Below are positions 44,001-53,494 of a stretch of 64,000 bases of DNA, piece after piece (position 1 is the first letter of the stretch; each line of letters opens with the position of its first letter). The DNA is from Kalaharituber pfeilii (Eukaryota; Ascomycota; Pezizomycetes; Pezizales; Pezizaceae). Below the pieces are notes generated by a model. It had not been told where the DNA came from. It saw only the letters and a list, made by a program, of their open reading frames with translations, and searched no databases. Position numbers and translations under genes: made by a program. The stretch spans positions 372,001-436,000 of the forward strand of contig WHUZ01000028.1 of assembly GCA_015179045.1 (NCBI GenBank), in the 5' to 3' direction.

Positions 44001-44339
44001 ACAGAAGCAGGATTAAGACAAGACTATAAGGAACTGCGAGCCACGGAGAGAAACCAGGCAGGCTTAAATTACCGGCCCTTGCAAATCGCCGACCGGAGGA
44101 AGTATCTCTCGACGCTGGCGGGGATCCTGGGAAACAAAGGACTGAAAGAATGGAGATACCACATAGGGAAGGCCGAATCACCGGAATGCCGATGGTGCGG
44201 GGAGGCCCCGGAAAACTGGGAACATGTACGGAAAGACTGCAAGGCGTGGGCTAGGAAATGCGGGGGGGCGGAAGGTATAAGACAGATTGATAAGGGAGTA
44301 AACATACGGGAGATCTTGGAATGGGCACGGGGAGAATAG
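41088..44339 (+). CDS. LINE ORF2: endonuclease, reverse transcriptase, RNase H, CCHC
   Basis: I chose the ATG at 41088 because it overlaps the ORF1 stop (ATGATTAG) and is followed at once by the endonuclease start IYQNVGRG; the open frame extends back to 40884 inside ORF1. Length 1083 residues. EEP endonuclease, about 1-210: QNVGRG, IGESW, IGDFNSHH, LLDLVFA, GTDHAMI. RT, about 380-680: APGPDGIQYG, SWRPITLLNTAAKL, LGSRPHRGCEDL, DDIKAAFNHV, GVPQGSPLSP, catalytic YVDD at 604. RNase H, about 840-970: YTDGSR (D845), VNDGELIAI, VTDSQTA, NTEADWAAK. CCHC from 1034: CRWCGEAPENWEHVRKDC. All expected catalytic residues are present and no stop interrupts it. It should nick target DNA and prime reverse transcription, and is the probable donor in trans for ORF1-only and truncated copies. 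Confidence 0.95.
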   Translation: MIRMIYQNVGRGVVATDITLQEGAMKKADIIFIGESWAAPRGGTTFHPAYATVATPKKTGGLAAYVRKDMVSKVKVSNEEKFVTISVDGKDVTGVYWNKESDVESLLERIGPTDVLIGDFNSHHTDWSEKQDGRGEKLREYAETFGMKQHIEKGTVTWTREVRGTFRTGLLDLVFAREGEWKTENISWIAGTDHAMITGKTAANRERVARLRVTDWERWEEFAQENQELSPAPGESAYDMVKRLTAEFTKEINITSRSKRWFDSELKEARKMTKYILRNSPRQQRTRARRLYRDMIREKKKEYWTKFLEEDRVESPWDIFKIPREPFKNRELMGMEGSDQQITQKLLAHHFVGGARRDNINPRKPKGWTVEREEARTEIDKALLKTKSRSAPGPDGIQYGVLIMIRKTKVWEMLREEVVDYINGDYDFAKGFDVTMILKKNRPRNEPGSWRPITLLNTAAKLGQKVIANKIQRMDSLFGENQLGSRPHRGCEDLQRQVLKEVDRRLGEGHWTALVGDDIKAAFNHVRSEEVVKTIEEVNPNIAAFVQGFTTPTEFTISWDGKERGRGRMTDGVPQGSPLSPVIFLVGVAPLTRKTEKRQFTLTYVDDFHSVISSPSMRELKRAIAKHRSELTSDAREAGFEIDPQKAETLIVGVKGKSYRLVGLTVDWELKYNEHFDKRLRLGKAAWNVAARLTRIPPSKRRQLYTSVARNIATYGSWAWKKYAKGAPAESKLRSLEKWQYTVARDISGAPWGTRRQIVEGIINLESVHTFVGGEGERVEARALRFPGETTHEDKDTRYLRGDLRHNEPLPIYIHPTHPSDPDREEWERILEKEIDEGWQGVYTDGSRIEESTGAGIYHQTGSTSIFLGRRSTVNDGELIAISEALEQQGELLIVTDSQTAIARLRRIGRGEPTVDGASTLVRKSWENRVARGDLDLAVIWVKSHKGVKGNTEADWAAKIGTALQYEDETVTEAGLRQDYKELRATERNQAGLNYRPLQIADRRKYLSTLAGILGNKGLKEWRYHIGKAESPECRWCGEAPENWEHVRKDCKAWARKCGGAEGIRQIDKGVNIREILEWARGE

Positions 44340-44385
44340 ATGAGAGTGACGCATATATTTCACTTATTTTATGTATTTAAATATC

Positions 44386-44405
44386 GCCATAGCCCATAGG
44401 GCGGC
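44386..44405 (+). promoter_or_regulatory. Conserved 3' hairpin of the LINE family
   Basis: GCC-ATA-GCCC-ATA-GGGC-GGC folds into a stem with a 3-nt loop just upstream of the poly(A). It is kept in almost every copy in the window, including copies reduced to the tail, and the fourth stem pair switches together between C-G and T-A in different copies. It is likely the RT recognition element; this role is inferred. Confidence 0.6.
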
Positions 44406-45555
44406 ATGCGATTAATGAAAGAAAAAAAAAAAAAAAAAATTTATTTGTTAAGCCTGTCTCCGGCTTGCCCAGGGACCCTGCCATGGCTTGGCGCTGCAAG
44501 CGGGGTTACGTGATGTAAAAAAAAAATAAAAATTAAAAAAAAAAATTGTGGTCGCAGGCCAGAGAGCAGTAGATATATCCAATGCTGACCTGCTCGTGGG
44601 CGACTCAGTCTTTCACAGACAAAGTAGTACCCTTACGAATCGGAGCTTTAAAGCAGCAGCACCTGAACACTTATAACAATGGGACGCGCATGACTACTTT
44701 ATACCATAATTCTCAACCTTATGTCCCACGAGAGCCAATTTCATAGTAAACTTCATGCTACACCACGTCCCGCAAGACATGCTACACAACGATGCACATT
44801 AGTAAGTCTAGGTCCAAGTTCAGTTCTAGTATGCTGCCGAAAAGGTTTCTCTAATTGGGCTGGAGGGGCCCGCCCAATCCGATGAAAAAGATCTATCACC
44901 GACATAGGGTAGCTGCAGTTGCAGATATGTCTCGGCATCACCGCGGAATTGGATCCAGGTCAAACAATAAAAAGTGCGAAAACTCCTCTATTGGCGTAGT
45001 GTGCTTTTCACCTGCTCAGGTGCAAAGGCTTTAACCGCCCTCAGGCTGACCCAACCGCTCGCGAACGGATTTTAAGTTAGTGGGCTGTATTCGCGGGCCC
45101 GTCAGATCATGCTTTCTCCGGGAAAGTTATCCTTCCTAGTATCTCGCCACCGGAGGCTAGCCTGAGCTTAGCAGTCTGGGCATCTTATGCGTACTTCCTA
45201 GGTATCCGTTGCAATAATACGGCAACGCTACTTACTGTGATAGTCACGGAACCACGGGCTATTTGCCACGCATCTGCAGTAATTGAAGGTCGACGCACGA
45301 TTTTCAAGCTGTACTATATGTAATTTTCAGCTGGGTACGAACCTTTCTGATTTGCCTCACGAATTGCGAAGTGCAAGTAATAAAGCATGATACAGGTTTC
45401 ATTCTTCTAGAATGAGCACAGCCCCTTGGTGGCCTGCCAAGGCCTCTGCTGATATTCCCCAACTCCGTATTCTAATAGCAACTCTGGTCCATTTCACAAC
45501 ACAGCAACGATTTAGTCTCATGCCAAGCCACTGTGATTTCTAGAAGCAGCATCCC

Positions 45556-45614
45556 TTTTTTTTTTTTTTTTTTTTTCACGTGACCCCGCCTGCAGCTGTT
45601 CGCCATGGCAAGGC
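45556..45614 (-). mobile_element. 59-bp S-tail insertion with TSD
   Basis: T-run, tcacgtgaccccgcctgcag, gttcgccatggca, between 13-bp repeats gaagcagcatccc at 45543-45555 and 45615-45627. Confidence 0.92.
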
Positions 45615-45784
45615 GAAGCAGCATCCCAATGCAACTCAGACGACCAAGGCGGCATTGATATCCCCACCGCAGATTTCTGAGAGGCAAAAAAGCTGAAGTG
45701 GAGATCGACAAAAGGCTGAATTGTCGCCATGTTCAGCTGTCGCCACCATGTCGTGTCGTTGGGAAGATGTCTTCGGCTACAGTC

Positions 45785-45846
45785 TTTTTTTTTTTTTTTT
45801 TTTTTTTATATCATTACTCGCATGCCGCCCTATGGGCTATGGCGAG
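45785..45846 (-). mobile_element. 62-bp LINE tail insertion with TSD
   Basis: T-run plus the last about 38 bp of the LINE, hairpin intact (GCCC-ATA-GGGC), between 12-bp repeats tcggctacagtc at 45773-45784 and 45847-45858. Confidence 0.93.
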
Positions 45847-46079
45847 TCGGCTACAGTCGTATCGCAACGTCTTGGCTCAGCTTGTCCACGAGACAACGCT
45901 ATAGTTCAGAATATGTCTCCTGTATATAAACCATCAGATTAGTCTGTTACATCCGGAACTAATCAATCAACTCTGGTACGATATTCCTTACCAACAGTCA
46001 AGTTGGCCTTTGTATCAATACCTCCTAGAACGTGAAGACGTTTGCATCTTGATCCGGACACTCTCGATTAAACATTAAC

Positions 46080-47327
46080 ATGGAGTAAGCTCCCACCCTA
46101 TTTGTTTATATATTGGAGGTCCGCTAAACGGCCTCAGGCGCGAGCTTGGCTTCCTTCGCAGCAACTTTTTCAAGATCGTCCTCAAGGACGGTCCCGCAAA
46201 ATCAACCGACTCGCCAGATGTCGCAACCGATACAGGATCTGGTCAAGGTCCGAAAAACCCGGAATTTTTCATTCACAAATCGTTGTTAGCGTCGCTGTCT
46301 CCAGAGCTCCAGAAGCATACCAACAATGAGATGCGGGAGGGGAGAGAGGGGGTGATGGAGTTGAGTGAGGTTGATGAGCCGACAATGGAAGCGTTCCTGG
46401 AGTGGGCGTACTTCAAGGACTATACTGTGTAAGCATTGTAATTTATTCCATTTTCTGAACTTTGACACCACGCGCCTTACCTATGAGATCGAATCACAGC
46501 TGACATAGAGATACTGGACTAGTCCCCTGCCCAAAACGACCTCCTCAGTGATAAGGCATACAAAGATGTATGTCCTGGCCGACCGCTTCAATACCGCCAT
46601 CCTCAAGAACCTTGCATACTCAAAATTAACCGCTTTGCTGGCCGACGTTGGAATGATCGCTGCGGAGACAGACGTTGCGGCCCTCATGGAGGCAGTGACA
46701 TATGCCTACGACAACCTTCCGTATTCAACTGTACTCCAGTCCCCAGATGCTTCTGTTTCTCCAGAGAAATTGCTGGAGTATTTCGCGCAGTACATCTCAT
46801 GGGCCCTGGATGTCTTCAGGACAAACAAGGAATTTCAGGCGCTGCTGGTGAATTCTACCGACTTTGTTAAAGCACTAGTAGCGAACTCTAGGGGTGCCGC
46901 TGCGCCTCCATGGATACGGGGTAGCATATCAGGTGCTGCGAAGGCGGGGTCAACAGCTCTTAAGATCTCCAGTGAAGCTAATACAACACACGTGCTGAGT
47001 CGCGAATGCAACTGTGGCTACTCAGGGGTAATGAGCATCATGTGTGCCCACTGCGAGTATATCGATCACGAGATCGGTACACGAGTAGAGATTTATAAAT
47101 CTGACCTAGGGGTCATCGGTGAGGACAGGATATCTGGCTCCAAGTCCAGTTATCATTATACCTGCAAGTGGTGCGAAGTCAAGAAGCACTATGATTCCGG
47201 TCATAACGCAACCTTCTATGACCAAATCGGTAGGCGAAACTGCTACTATGGGGCGAACACAGGGTATTTATACTGTCGCAAGTGCAAGAAACCGGGCTGG
47301 AATGGTACCATGACTGTTCCGATTTGA
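46080..47327 (+). CDS. Three-exon BTB/POZ protein with a Cys-rich C-terminus (370 aa)
   Basis: Exons are 46080-46084 (ATGGA only), 46138-46428 and 46511-47327. The introns, 53 and 82 nt, have GTAAGC donors and CTAAAC / GCTGAC branch-like sites. Phases fit and the protein reads MERELGFLRSNFFKIVL onward. The BTB core is visible: FFIHKSLLASLSPEL near residues 45-60, VDEPTMEAFLEWAYFKDYTV near 80-98, then YVLADRFNTAILKNLAYSKL, typical of fungal BTB proteins that dimerise or act as Cullin-3 adaptors. Beyond about residue 255 lie Cys pairs: ECNCGYSGV, CAHCEYID, CKWCEVKKHYDSGH, YLYCRKCKKPGWNG, ending TVPI, which resemble zinc-binding ribbons. Zinc binding is inferred from spacing only. No disruption was seen. 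Confidence 0.75.
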
Positions 47328-47456
47328 AGGCGGCTCTTAAGATAAGTTCCTGCGGTCAAGGCTTTCTAGAACCCTGTACGCGGTTGAGAAAGATTTGTAT
47401 TATGAACGCAGCTGGAAATATGTTTGGACAGAGCTATGGTCTGCTTGCATGGGCTT

Positions 47457-49205
47457 TAGAGTGCTTCACCTAGAAACCGATCATCACCGGAAAACCGATC
47501 AAGTCCATTAACTTACGTACAGAGCTGCTGTAAATGCAAATGACACTCAAGTGGCCTCAAATTAAAGCCAGAGCATGGGAGAACATGGTAAATTATTTTC
47601 TGTACTTTCTTTTCCCAGCTTGTCGCACCTGAGGGGTGATATATACTGGAATATATGCAACCCTATTCTAGCGTATACTTTTGAGTCACTATATGTGAAT
47701 GAGATTACCTGAGGCCTTTGCATCTCATTATATCCTCTATGACTTATGCTAAGTAAGTATACCAAATTTTGTGATCATTGGACTTATCAGTACAGAGTTA
47801 CTGCTACGTCAAAAAATACATTTTCGCGTACTTAGATTGATAGCCGTATTGAGCTATTATTTGATGAGAAAGATGCACAGAGACTCTGTAAAGCTATATA
47901 ATTGTAATATATGCATAGGGAAATGTTTTCTGAATAGATTGCAGCATTGACAAATAGTCGGGGTAGTTGAGCACTACAAGATATACATATATGTAAAATC
48001 CTAACTTCCTCACATAGTACGTAGTAGTGTATGCCAATATGGGTTACTAGAGGTTCGGAAACATAGTCTGCTAGCTTCATGTACTATCACCGGCACTGCT
48101 ACCACTCGATGGGGTACTAAAGGGCTGACTCAGAATGAGCACTACATATCGAATATATATGCATTTGTATATACCATGCATGCGCTATGTGACAGCAGTA
48201 AAATTTGTTGCTATCATGAAGGTGATATGAACTGCTAAGAAGAACTAGTTAGAATTGCTAGTCAAGTTTCTTTTTCACTTGGTAGAGGTTAATTCTCTGT
48301 GCGTACTATCATTATTACTTATACTGTTGAAGTATTCATATCTATACTAATAAGGGTCTATGCCATACGGAATTATAATACATTAAGGACAATATGAGAC
48401 TTGACTACTAAACTTATTTCCACTGCCATGTATCTCATAGGTATTAGTTCTATAAGTATAATATGTATATTATTCACTGCTTATAATACACATTCGATAC
48501 TTACTCACCGGTGCGGTTATAGGAGTCTTATAGGATCTAACGGAGTCATGTATATCCTATATAAGCTTACAAGCAATAGCATGACAGTGCTAAGGCATGT
48601 TTCTAAACCTCTAGCGACTCATATTGGGCATACACTGCTACGTACTATGTGAGGAAGTTAGGATTTTACATATATGTATATCTTGTAGTGCTCAACTGCC
48701 TCGACTATTTGTCAATGCTGTAATCTATTCAGAAAACATTTCCCTATGCATATATTACAATTATATAGCTTTACAGAGTCTCTGTGCATCTTTCTCATCA
48801 AATAATAGCTCAATACCGCTACCAATCTAAGTACGCGAAAATGTATTTTTTGACATGGCAGTAACTCTGTACTGATAAGTCCAATGATCACAAAACTTGG
48901 TATACTTACTTAGCATAAGTCATAGAGGATATAATGAGATGCAAAGGCCTCAGGTAATCTCATTCACATATAGTGACTCAAAAGTATACGCTAGAATAGG
49001 GTTGCATATATTCCAGTATATATCACCCCTCAGATGCGACAAGCTGAGAAGAGAAAGTGCAAAAAATAAGTTACTATGTTCTCCCATGCTCTGGCTTTAA
49101 TTTGAGGCCACTTGAGTGTCATTTGCATTCACAGCAGCTCTGTATGTAAGTTAATGGACTTGATCGGTTTCCCGGTGATGATCGGTTTCTAGGTGAAGCA
49201 CTCTA
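47457..49205. mobile_element. Foldback-like element FB1: inverted arms of about 612 bp
   Basis: The left arm, 47457-48068, is nearly the reverse complement of the right arm, 48594-49205; the spacer is about 525 bp. The outermost bases read tagagtgcttcaccta and its reverse. The same short frames appear on opposite strands of the two arms, as expected of a palindrome, and are not genes. A related scrap at about 61970-62035 (gctcaaattgaagccagagc) shows the sequence is dispersed. No TSD was identified and no transposase is present. Confidence 0.75.
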
Positions 49206-49475
49206 TTTGATAACACGGAGGTAGAAAGATTAGTCAGAACGAGTTTCGTTTCTTTAACTTTTGACTCAGTACCATTTTTTTCTTTTTCTGTTTTCCTATT
49301 TTCAACATGATTTGGCTCCGTAGTGGAAATGAGATCAATTATTACAACAGCTACCATGTGTGAAAGAATTGCTACGTTCACAAAAAGTCCACCTCCTCAC
49401 CCACTGATAAACTCGTCGTAGCCCGTAGGGCGGCATACAAGTTGTTCTCGTGCCCAGACTATTATCTTCGGCCTT
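49206..49475. other. Short stretch with a LINE tail scrap and a MITE end
   Basis: At 49410-49440 a LINE tail without poly(A) is readable (gtcgtagcccgtagggcggc). It runs straight into ttgttctcgtgcccagac, the terminus shared with the MITE at 56.8 kb. Confidence 0.55.
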
Positions 49476-50240
49476 TAACGTCACCGACCGGGATCCGGCG
49501 CACCTCCGGAATCAAAACAAGAGCCTCCTGTAAGGCCAAATCTTCATAGAAGATAACACAAGCTGCACATACAGCTTGGAGAGGCAAAGGAAAGTAATTT
49601 CCGCATCAGTCCCTCCGAGAGTTTCTCTATAATATCCCCGGAATTTCTAAATTATATTTCTGGAGTTTCATAGCTTAGGACTGCAACATCCATATAGGAT
49701 GTACTCAGGCATATGCATTACCTAATTGGGTATAGATATCCCTATCAATCCCTACTCCCTATCAACGCCTATGCTCACAAGCCACTCAAGATATATTCTC
49801 CCATGCGTAGAGTTATATTCTAGAGCATTCTAAACATGCCTCATATTCTTAGAATTATATATACACTGAATACTAAAATTCCCTTCTAGCAATAAAATAT
49901 ATGTCTGAATATTAGTGCACCAGTTGTTCCAATGTATCCAATTATCATGAAATATTCCAGATCTTTTAAGAGATATACTATATGCACTTGCTCAAGGTCC
50001 TAAATAGTAAATAGCCATCTTGCCATTTCACACCTACATAGGGTTCAGATGCATAATTAGGCAACTGCCACCATAGAGTATTATTCAAGATTTATAATTG
50101 GCTACCTGAGGTGTAGAAGGTACTTTCGGACATCTCCCCAAGCTGTATGTGCAATTTGGTGGTCTTCTATGACGATTTGGGCTTACAGGAGGCTGTTGTT
50201 GTAATTCCGGAAGTGCGCCGGATCCCGGTCAGTGACGTTA
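49476..50240. mobile_element. MITE with about 105-bp terminal inverted repeats
   Basis: The left end (taacgtcaccgaccgggatc, then gcctcctgtaagg and tgcacatacagcttggag) matches the reverse of the right end (50135-50240) with about one mismatch in eight. The inside is AT-rich and non-coding. The ends meet at TA (49476-49477 and 50239-50240), which would fit a Tc1/mariner-type TA target; this is a suggestion only. An A30 run follows at 50247. Confidence 0.7.
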
Positions 50241-51068
50241 TATCAGAAAAAAAAAAAAAAAAAAAAAAAAAAAAGCCCTGGTAAGGACTATCGCGCCGCC
50301 TCAGTGAACTACCTACTATAACCATCAAGTCCTTGCTGTCCGGGGACCCCCTGAGCTCCTAATGGTGAAGCCATCGACTCCACATATCTATGGTGGCATT
50401 CAAACATCGGTAAAAGCACTATCATATATATACTTAGCTTGCTGATGATATGAGTATCATTGAAGCACAACTAACGCTACTAAGGTCGCAACCTATCTGG
50501 AAATGAACGATGGATTGGGCACGGACTGGAGTATTCGGAGAAACAGCCACACCTTGGAGAAACAGTCAAGGCCTAGTTACAAGGGAAAGTTGTGGCGGCT
50601 CCGGAGTTATGGACATAGCTACAAATGGGGTTATGTGACTGCCGAAGCTGTTGCAGATCTGTTAGGCTAGCATAGATGTTTGATAGCAATTACAATATAC
50701 AGAAGGCACGCAGGGTTGACTATAAGAAGGCCAGCAAGGGCTGCCCCCTCGAAGGTCAAGCACCAAGCATTGTCCCAGGTGACATCCTCATATTTACTAC
50801 ATCATCGTAGAAACCGTAACTCTATGCTGCGAATGAGATTATAGATACGCATTTGGTGTACAATAGAGACAGGAGATGGACTTTTGGCACAAGGTCTATA
50901 TTTCGAGATCTAACACATCACCATTGTATCAAAACTCTTGATGAAGCACATGCTACATATATTGGAGATAGCAAAAGGTACCATTAATGTGTAATGATTA
51001 CTACTGTCTCTAACAGCTCATATGGTAAGAATGTGAACAAGAAGCCATTGTGGGCGGCGGCAATGTGC
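50241..51068. other. Intergenic stretch with a bare poly(A)
   Basis: A30 at about 50247-50276 without a recognisable LINE or S tail, then unremarkable sequence. The stretch 50690-50820 is related to 26400-26520 (gaccttcgaggg / tataagaaggccagc motifs, inverted), so a dispersed repeat may be present. Confidence 0.4.
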
Positions 51069-51794
51069 TAGTGAGCGGCACGAGCCGAGCCAGCTCGAGC
51101 TGGCCTGGCATGGGCTCTCGAGCTCAAACGAGCCAAGATCATGCTTGTGTTTTTCTTGACAGCTCGCTAAAATGCTTAGCCAGTGCAAGGTTTCATAAAC
51201 TGTAAATACCTAATATAGTAATAATTAGAGACTTGGAGCTCATTCTGACCTACCAACAACTTCGAAATGCACAATTTAGCTGATAGTAGTGAGAAAGATG
51301 AAAATTTAGCTTAGTTTAGTTTAGTTTGTCAATATTATGTATATAATCAATCCGAGCTCGAGCTCATGCCACGCCAGCTCGAGCTCACCCTCCAGCTCGG
51401 CTCGAGCTCACCCTCCAGCTCGGCTCGAGCTCACCCTCCAGCTCGGCTCGAGCTCACCCTCCAGCTCGGCTCGAGCTCACCCTCCAGCTCGGCTCGAGCT
51501 CACCCTCCAGCTCGGCTCGAGCTCACCCTCCAGCTCGGCTCGAGCTCACCCTCCAGCTCGGCTCGAGCTCACCCTCCAGCTCGGCTCGAGCTCACCCTCC
51601 AGCTCGGCTCGAGCTCACCCTCCAGCTCGGCTCGAGCTCACCCTCCAGCTCGGCTCGAGCTCACCCTCCAGCTCGGCTCGAGCTCACCCTCCAGCTCGGC
51701 TCGAGCTCACCCTCCAGCTCGGCTCGAGCTCACCCTCCAGCTCGGCTCGAGCTCACCCTCCAGCTCGGCTCGAGCTAGCTCGTGCCGCTCACTA
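51069..51794. mobile_element. Non-autonomous hAT element with 8-bp TSD
   Basis: Termini tagtgagcggcacgagc and its reverse; perfect 8-bp TSD caatgtgc at 51061-51068 and 51795-51802. Its left 250 bp match the right end of the hAT at 11978-14578 in inverse orientation (cttgacagctcgctaaaa, gtttcataaactgtaaatacc). It has no transposase. Most of its right half is the 23-bp minisatellite. Confidence 0.92.
51378..51768. repeat. Perfect 23-bp minisatellite, 17 units, inside the hAT element
   Basis: ctcgagctcaccctccagc plus tcgg repeats 17 times without a substitution (391 bp). The unit is a subterminal hAT motif present once in the element at 13361. Ser/Pro/Leu-rich frames across it are artefacts of the repeat. 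Confidence 0.95.
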
Positions 51795-51802
51795 CAATGT
51801 GC

Positions 51803-52196
51803 GAAAAAAAATTTTTTGTGGTAACTCAAAAGAGCGGAGGCTGGAAAGGAAGGAGGTTAACACGAAAACTTGGAGCTCCCATATTCAGAAACGTTCCATC
51901 CAATCCATCCGCAACAGGGCCTATGTTGCAATTTCAATTAAATAGCAATGTAACAAGAAAAAAGTTCCGAGCTAAGGCAATCCAATTCCCCTCCGGCGTT
52001 GTATCCCTACTTTGTTGCCCGTATTTTAAACCCCAGCATCTCCGCCGCCCTGACCTTCCCCTTCAAGTTCCAAAATGCCGCCCACCTCCTCTCTTGCAAC
52101 AACTTGCTCCACCCCTTCCCCCATTGTTCCCGTCGTTGCAAAAACTAGGGCCCACAATCCCTGCCACCCAGTCGAGAGTCTCGGCCTCAACAACTA
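51803..52196. other. Short stretch between the hAT element and the possible gene
   Basis: Pro-rich open frames exist on the plus strand (for example from 52075) but lack recognisable features. Confidence 0.35.
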
Positions 52197-53330
52197 TCAC
52201 CAGCTCCACACACGCCGATTTCTCAAAACCAAACAACGTCCTTGCCTCCATAAAGTCTGTGGACGGCACAAGCGAAGGAATGAAGCCGCGGAGTCTTTAA
52301 ACCAGAGCTGCGCTGGACCTCTGACAGCATCACCGATACGCATATCCTCTGGGTCCCGCATTAACCCAGCAGCAGCTGTTTGTGGAGTTTTGATTTTCCG
52401 GAATAAGGTAATATACAGTCTCAAGTTCTCTACTGAGAGCTTGTTGACTGTCCCCGGCCAATCGCCCGCCCACAGGACATAGGCTGAACGCTCTGAGTGC
52501 TTGCTGGTCACCCTCAGAAGAAATGCGGGTCGGATTGTACCACCAGATATCAGGTCGTCTCTCAGGGCAGGTGTAGGCTTTGCTGGTTGCATGTTGCATT
52601 ATGCCCCTAGGAATTCGAATCCGTGCATGGAGTCATCGGTGGTGGGAGAAATAGAACCGGTCGGGGACTCTGTGGAGATTGCGGGACGGCATTGCGGGGT
52701 GACCGTACGGGGGCGCGGCAGCTCTTGGGAGGTATATTCCGGGGAAGCCGAAGGAAGTGTTGACGATTAGGATTACGGGAGGCAGGAGTAATGATATGTA
52801 TGGTCATGAAATTCAGGAATAACGGTTTGAATCACCTGTGATCGAAACAGTAGGTAAAGGGTCTTCAGAGGGTACCAGTAACTTTTAACGGTAAATCCTG
52901 GCTGTTCAAACCTCATGGTGGAGAAGGGGCTTCCATGGGCAGGGTACAAGTCGCTCCTGTAAGCACCGGAAGAAGCGAAGCGTCGAAAATTGTGCTGGCA
53001 TCAGACACAGGTAAATGCAATCGCGCGTATTTGAGGCATTGCTCTTTGCTCGTGACAAGCGACCTAATCCCTTCATACCGTGATCGCAGCGCATCCCTCC
53101 AAAGAAGCGACATAGTCCTAGAATCCCCATCCACCTTGACTGATAGCCTATCCGCGTTGTAGGTGAGTTCCAGCACACATTCTGTAGCCGCGTTCCGGTC
53201 CGTCTAAGGGAGCGCATTCGCCAAAACTCAGCTTCCCACTTGAGCCCGTCTCCTGGCACATTCCCAGCCTGCTCTTACCCTCAACCTCTCCCAATCAACA
53301 AAGGAGCACCTTGCACTAAAAGCATACATT
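52197..53330 (-). CDS. Possible multi-exon gene, function unknown, partly resolved
   Basis: Two protein-like blocks lie on the minus strand. Upstream (53185-52913), after a CTTAG acceptor-like site, reads TECVLELTYNADRLSVKVDG and SLLWRDALRSRYEGIRSLV. Downstream (52592-52197) reads RSAYVLWAGDWPGTVNKLS and LRLYITLFRKIKTPQ. A further acidic stretch at about 53520-53345 may be an earlier exon. I could not place the introns with confidence. A competing plus-strand frame (52075-52770) is open except for one TAG at 52480, which weakens the case. The ORF1-only element at 53495 lies directly upstream and may have cut off the 5' end. Confidence 0.35.
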
Positions 53331-53494
53331 CATTTTCCGCCTACACTCCCGAAGTTGAATTTATTGCCGATCTCCTCCGCTTTCCGCTGGTTTGCTCCAG
53401 AGTTTCCGGGGGTAGAATTGGAATTTCTCCCCACCCGCTACTCTTCAGCCGATCATCCGATTCGTAACAGTCAACTCCGGTGGATTCAGGTTCG

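Larger units (their letters stand above)
37631..44439 (+). mobile_element. LINE F: complete Tad1-like LINE (6.8 kb)
   Basis: It contains a 5'UTR (37631-37861), ORF1, ORF2, a 100-bp 3'UTR with hairpin (44386-44405) and A(about 18). A 12-bp direct repeat with one mismatch, tttrtttgttaa, flanks it (37619-37630 and 44440-44451). It is the only copy in the window with intact endonuclease, RT and RNase H, so it is the likely source of activity for the shorter copies. The one visible defect is a TAG in ORF1. Confidence 0.92.
37517..44545 (+). mobile_element. S-family element S2, split by the complete LINE
   Basis: The left part, 37517-37630, runs from the G-rich start (gaggggaggggggagggggg) to gaaatttctttg. 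The right part, from about 44452 (gcctgtctccggcttg, ccctgccatggcttggcgc, gggttacgtgat), ends in an impure A-run. The whole is flanked by 13-bp repeats ttgtggtcgcagg at 37504-37516 and 44546-44558. Together the parts match S1 at 15759-16035 end to end. Confidence 0.85.
44559..46079. other. Intergenic stretch with two small insertions
   Basis: Apart from the S tail at 45556-45614 and the LINE tail at 45785-45846 nothing is recognised. The last 200 bp are the 5' flank of the BTB gene. Confidence 0.4.

Noticed and set aside
37619..44451. LTR retrotransposon
   Set aside because: There are no long terminal repeats, protease or integrase; the termini are a 5'UTR and poly(A) with a short TSD, and the RT is LINE-type with an EEP endonuclease.
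47562..49100. Mirror-image short frames beginning MVYLLSISHRG
   Set aside because: They are the same non-coding arm sequence read from both sides of the FB1 palindrome.
51337..51945. Open frames rich in Ser/Pro/Leu/Ala repeats
   Set aside because: They are read from the perfect 23-bp minisatellite inside a hAT element and exist in several frames.
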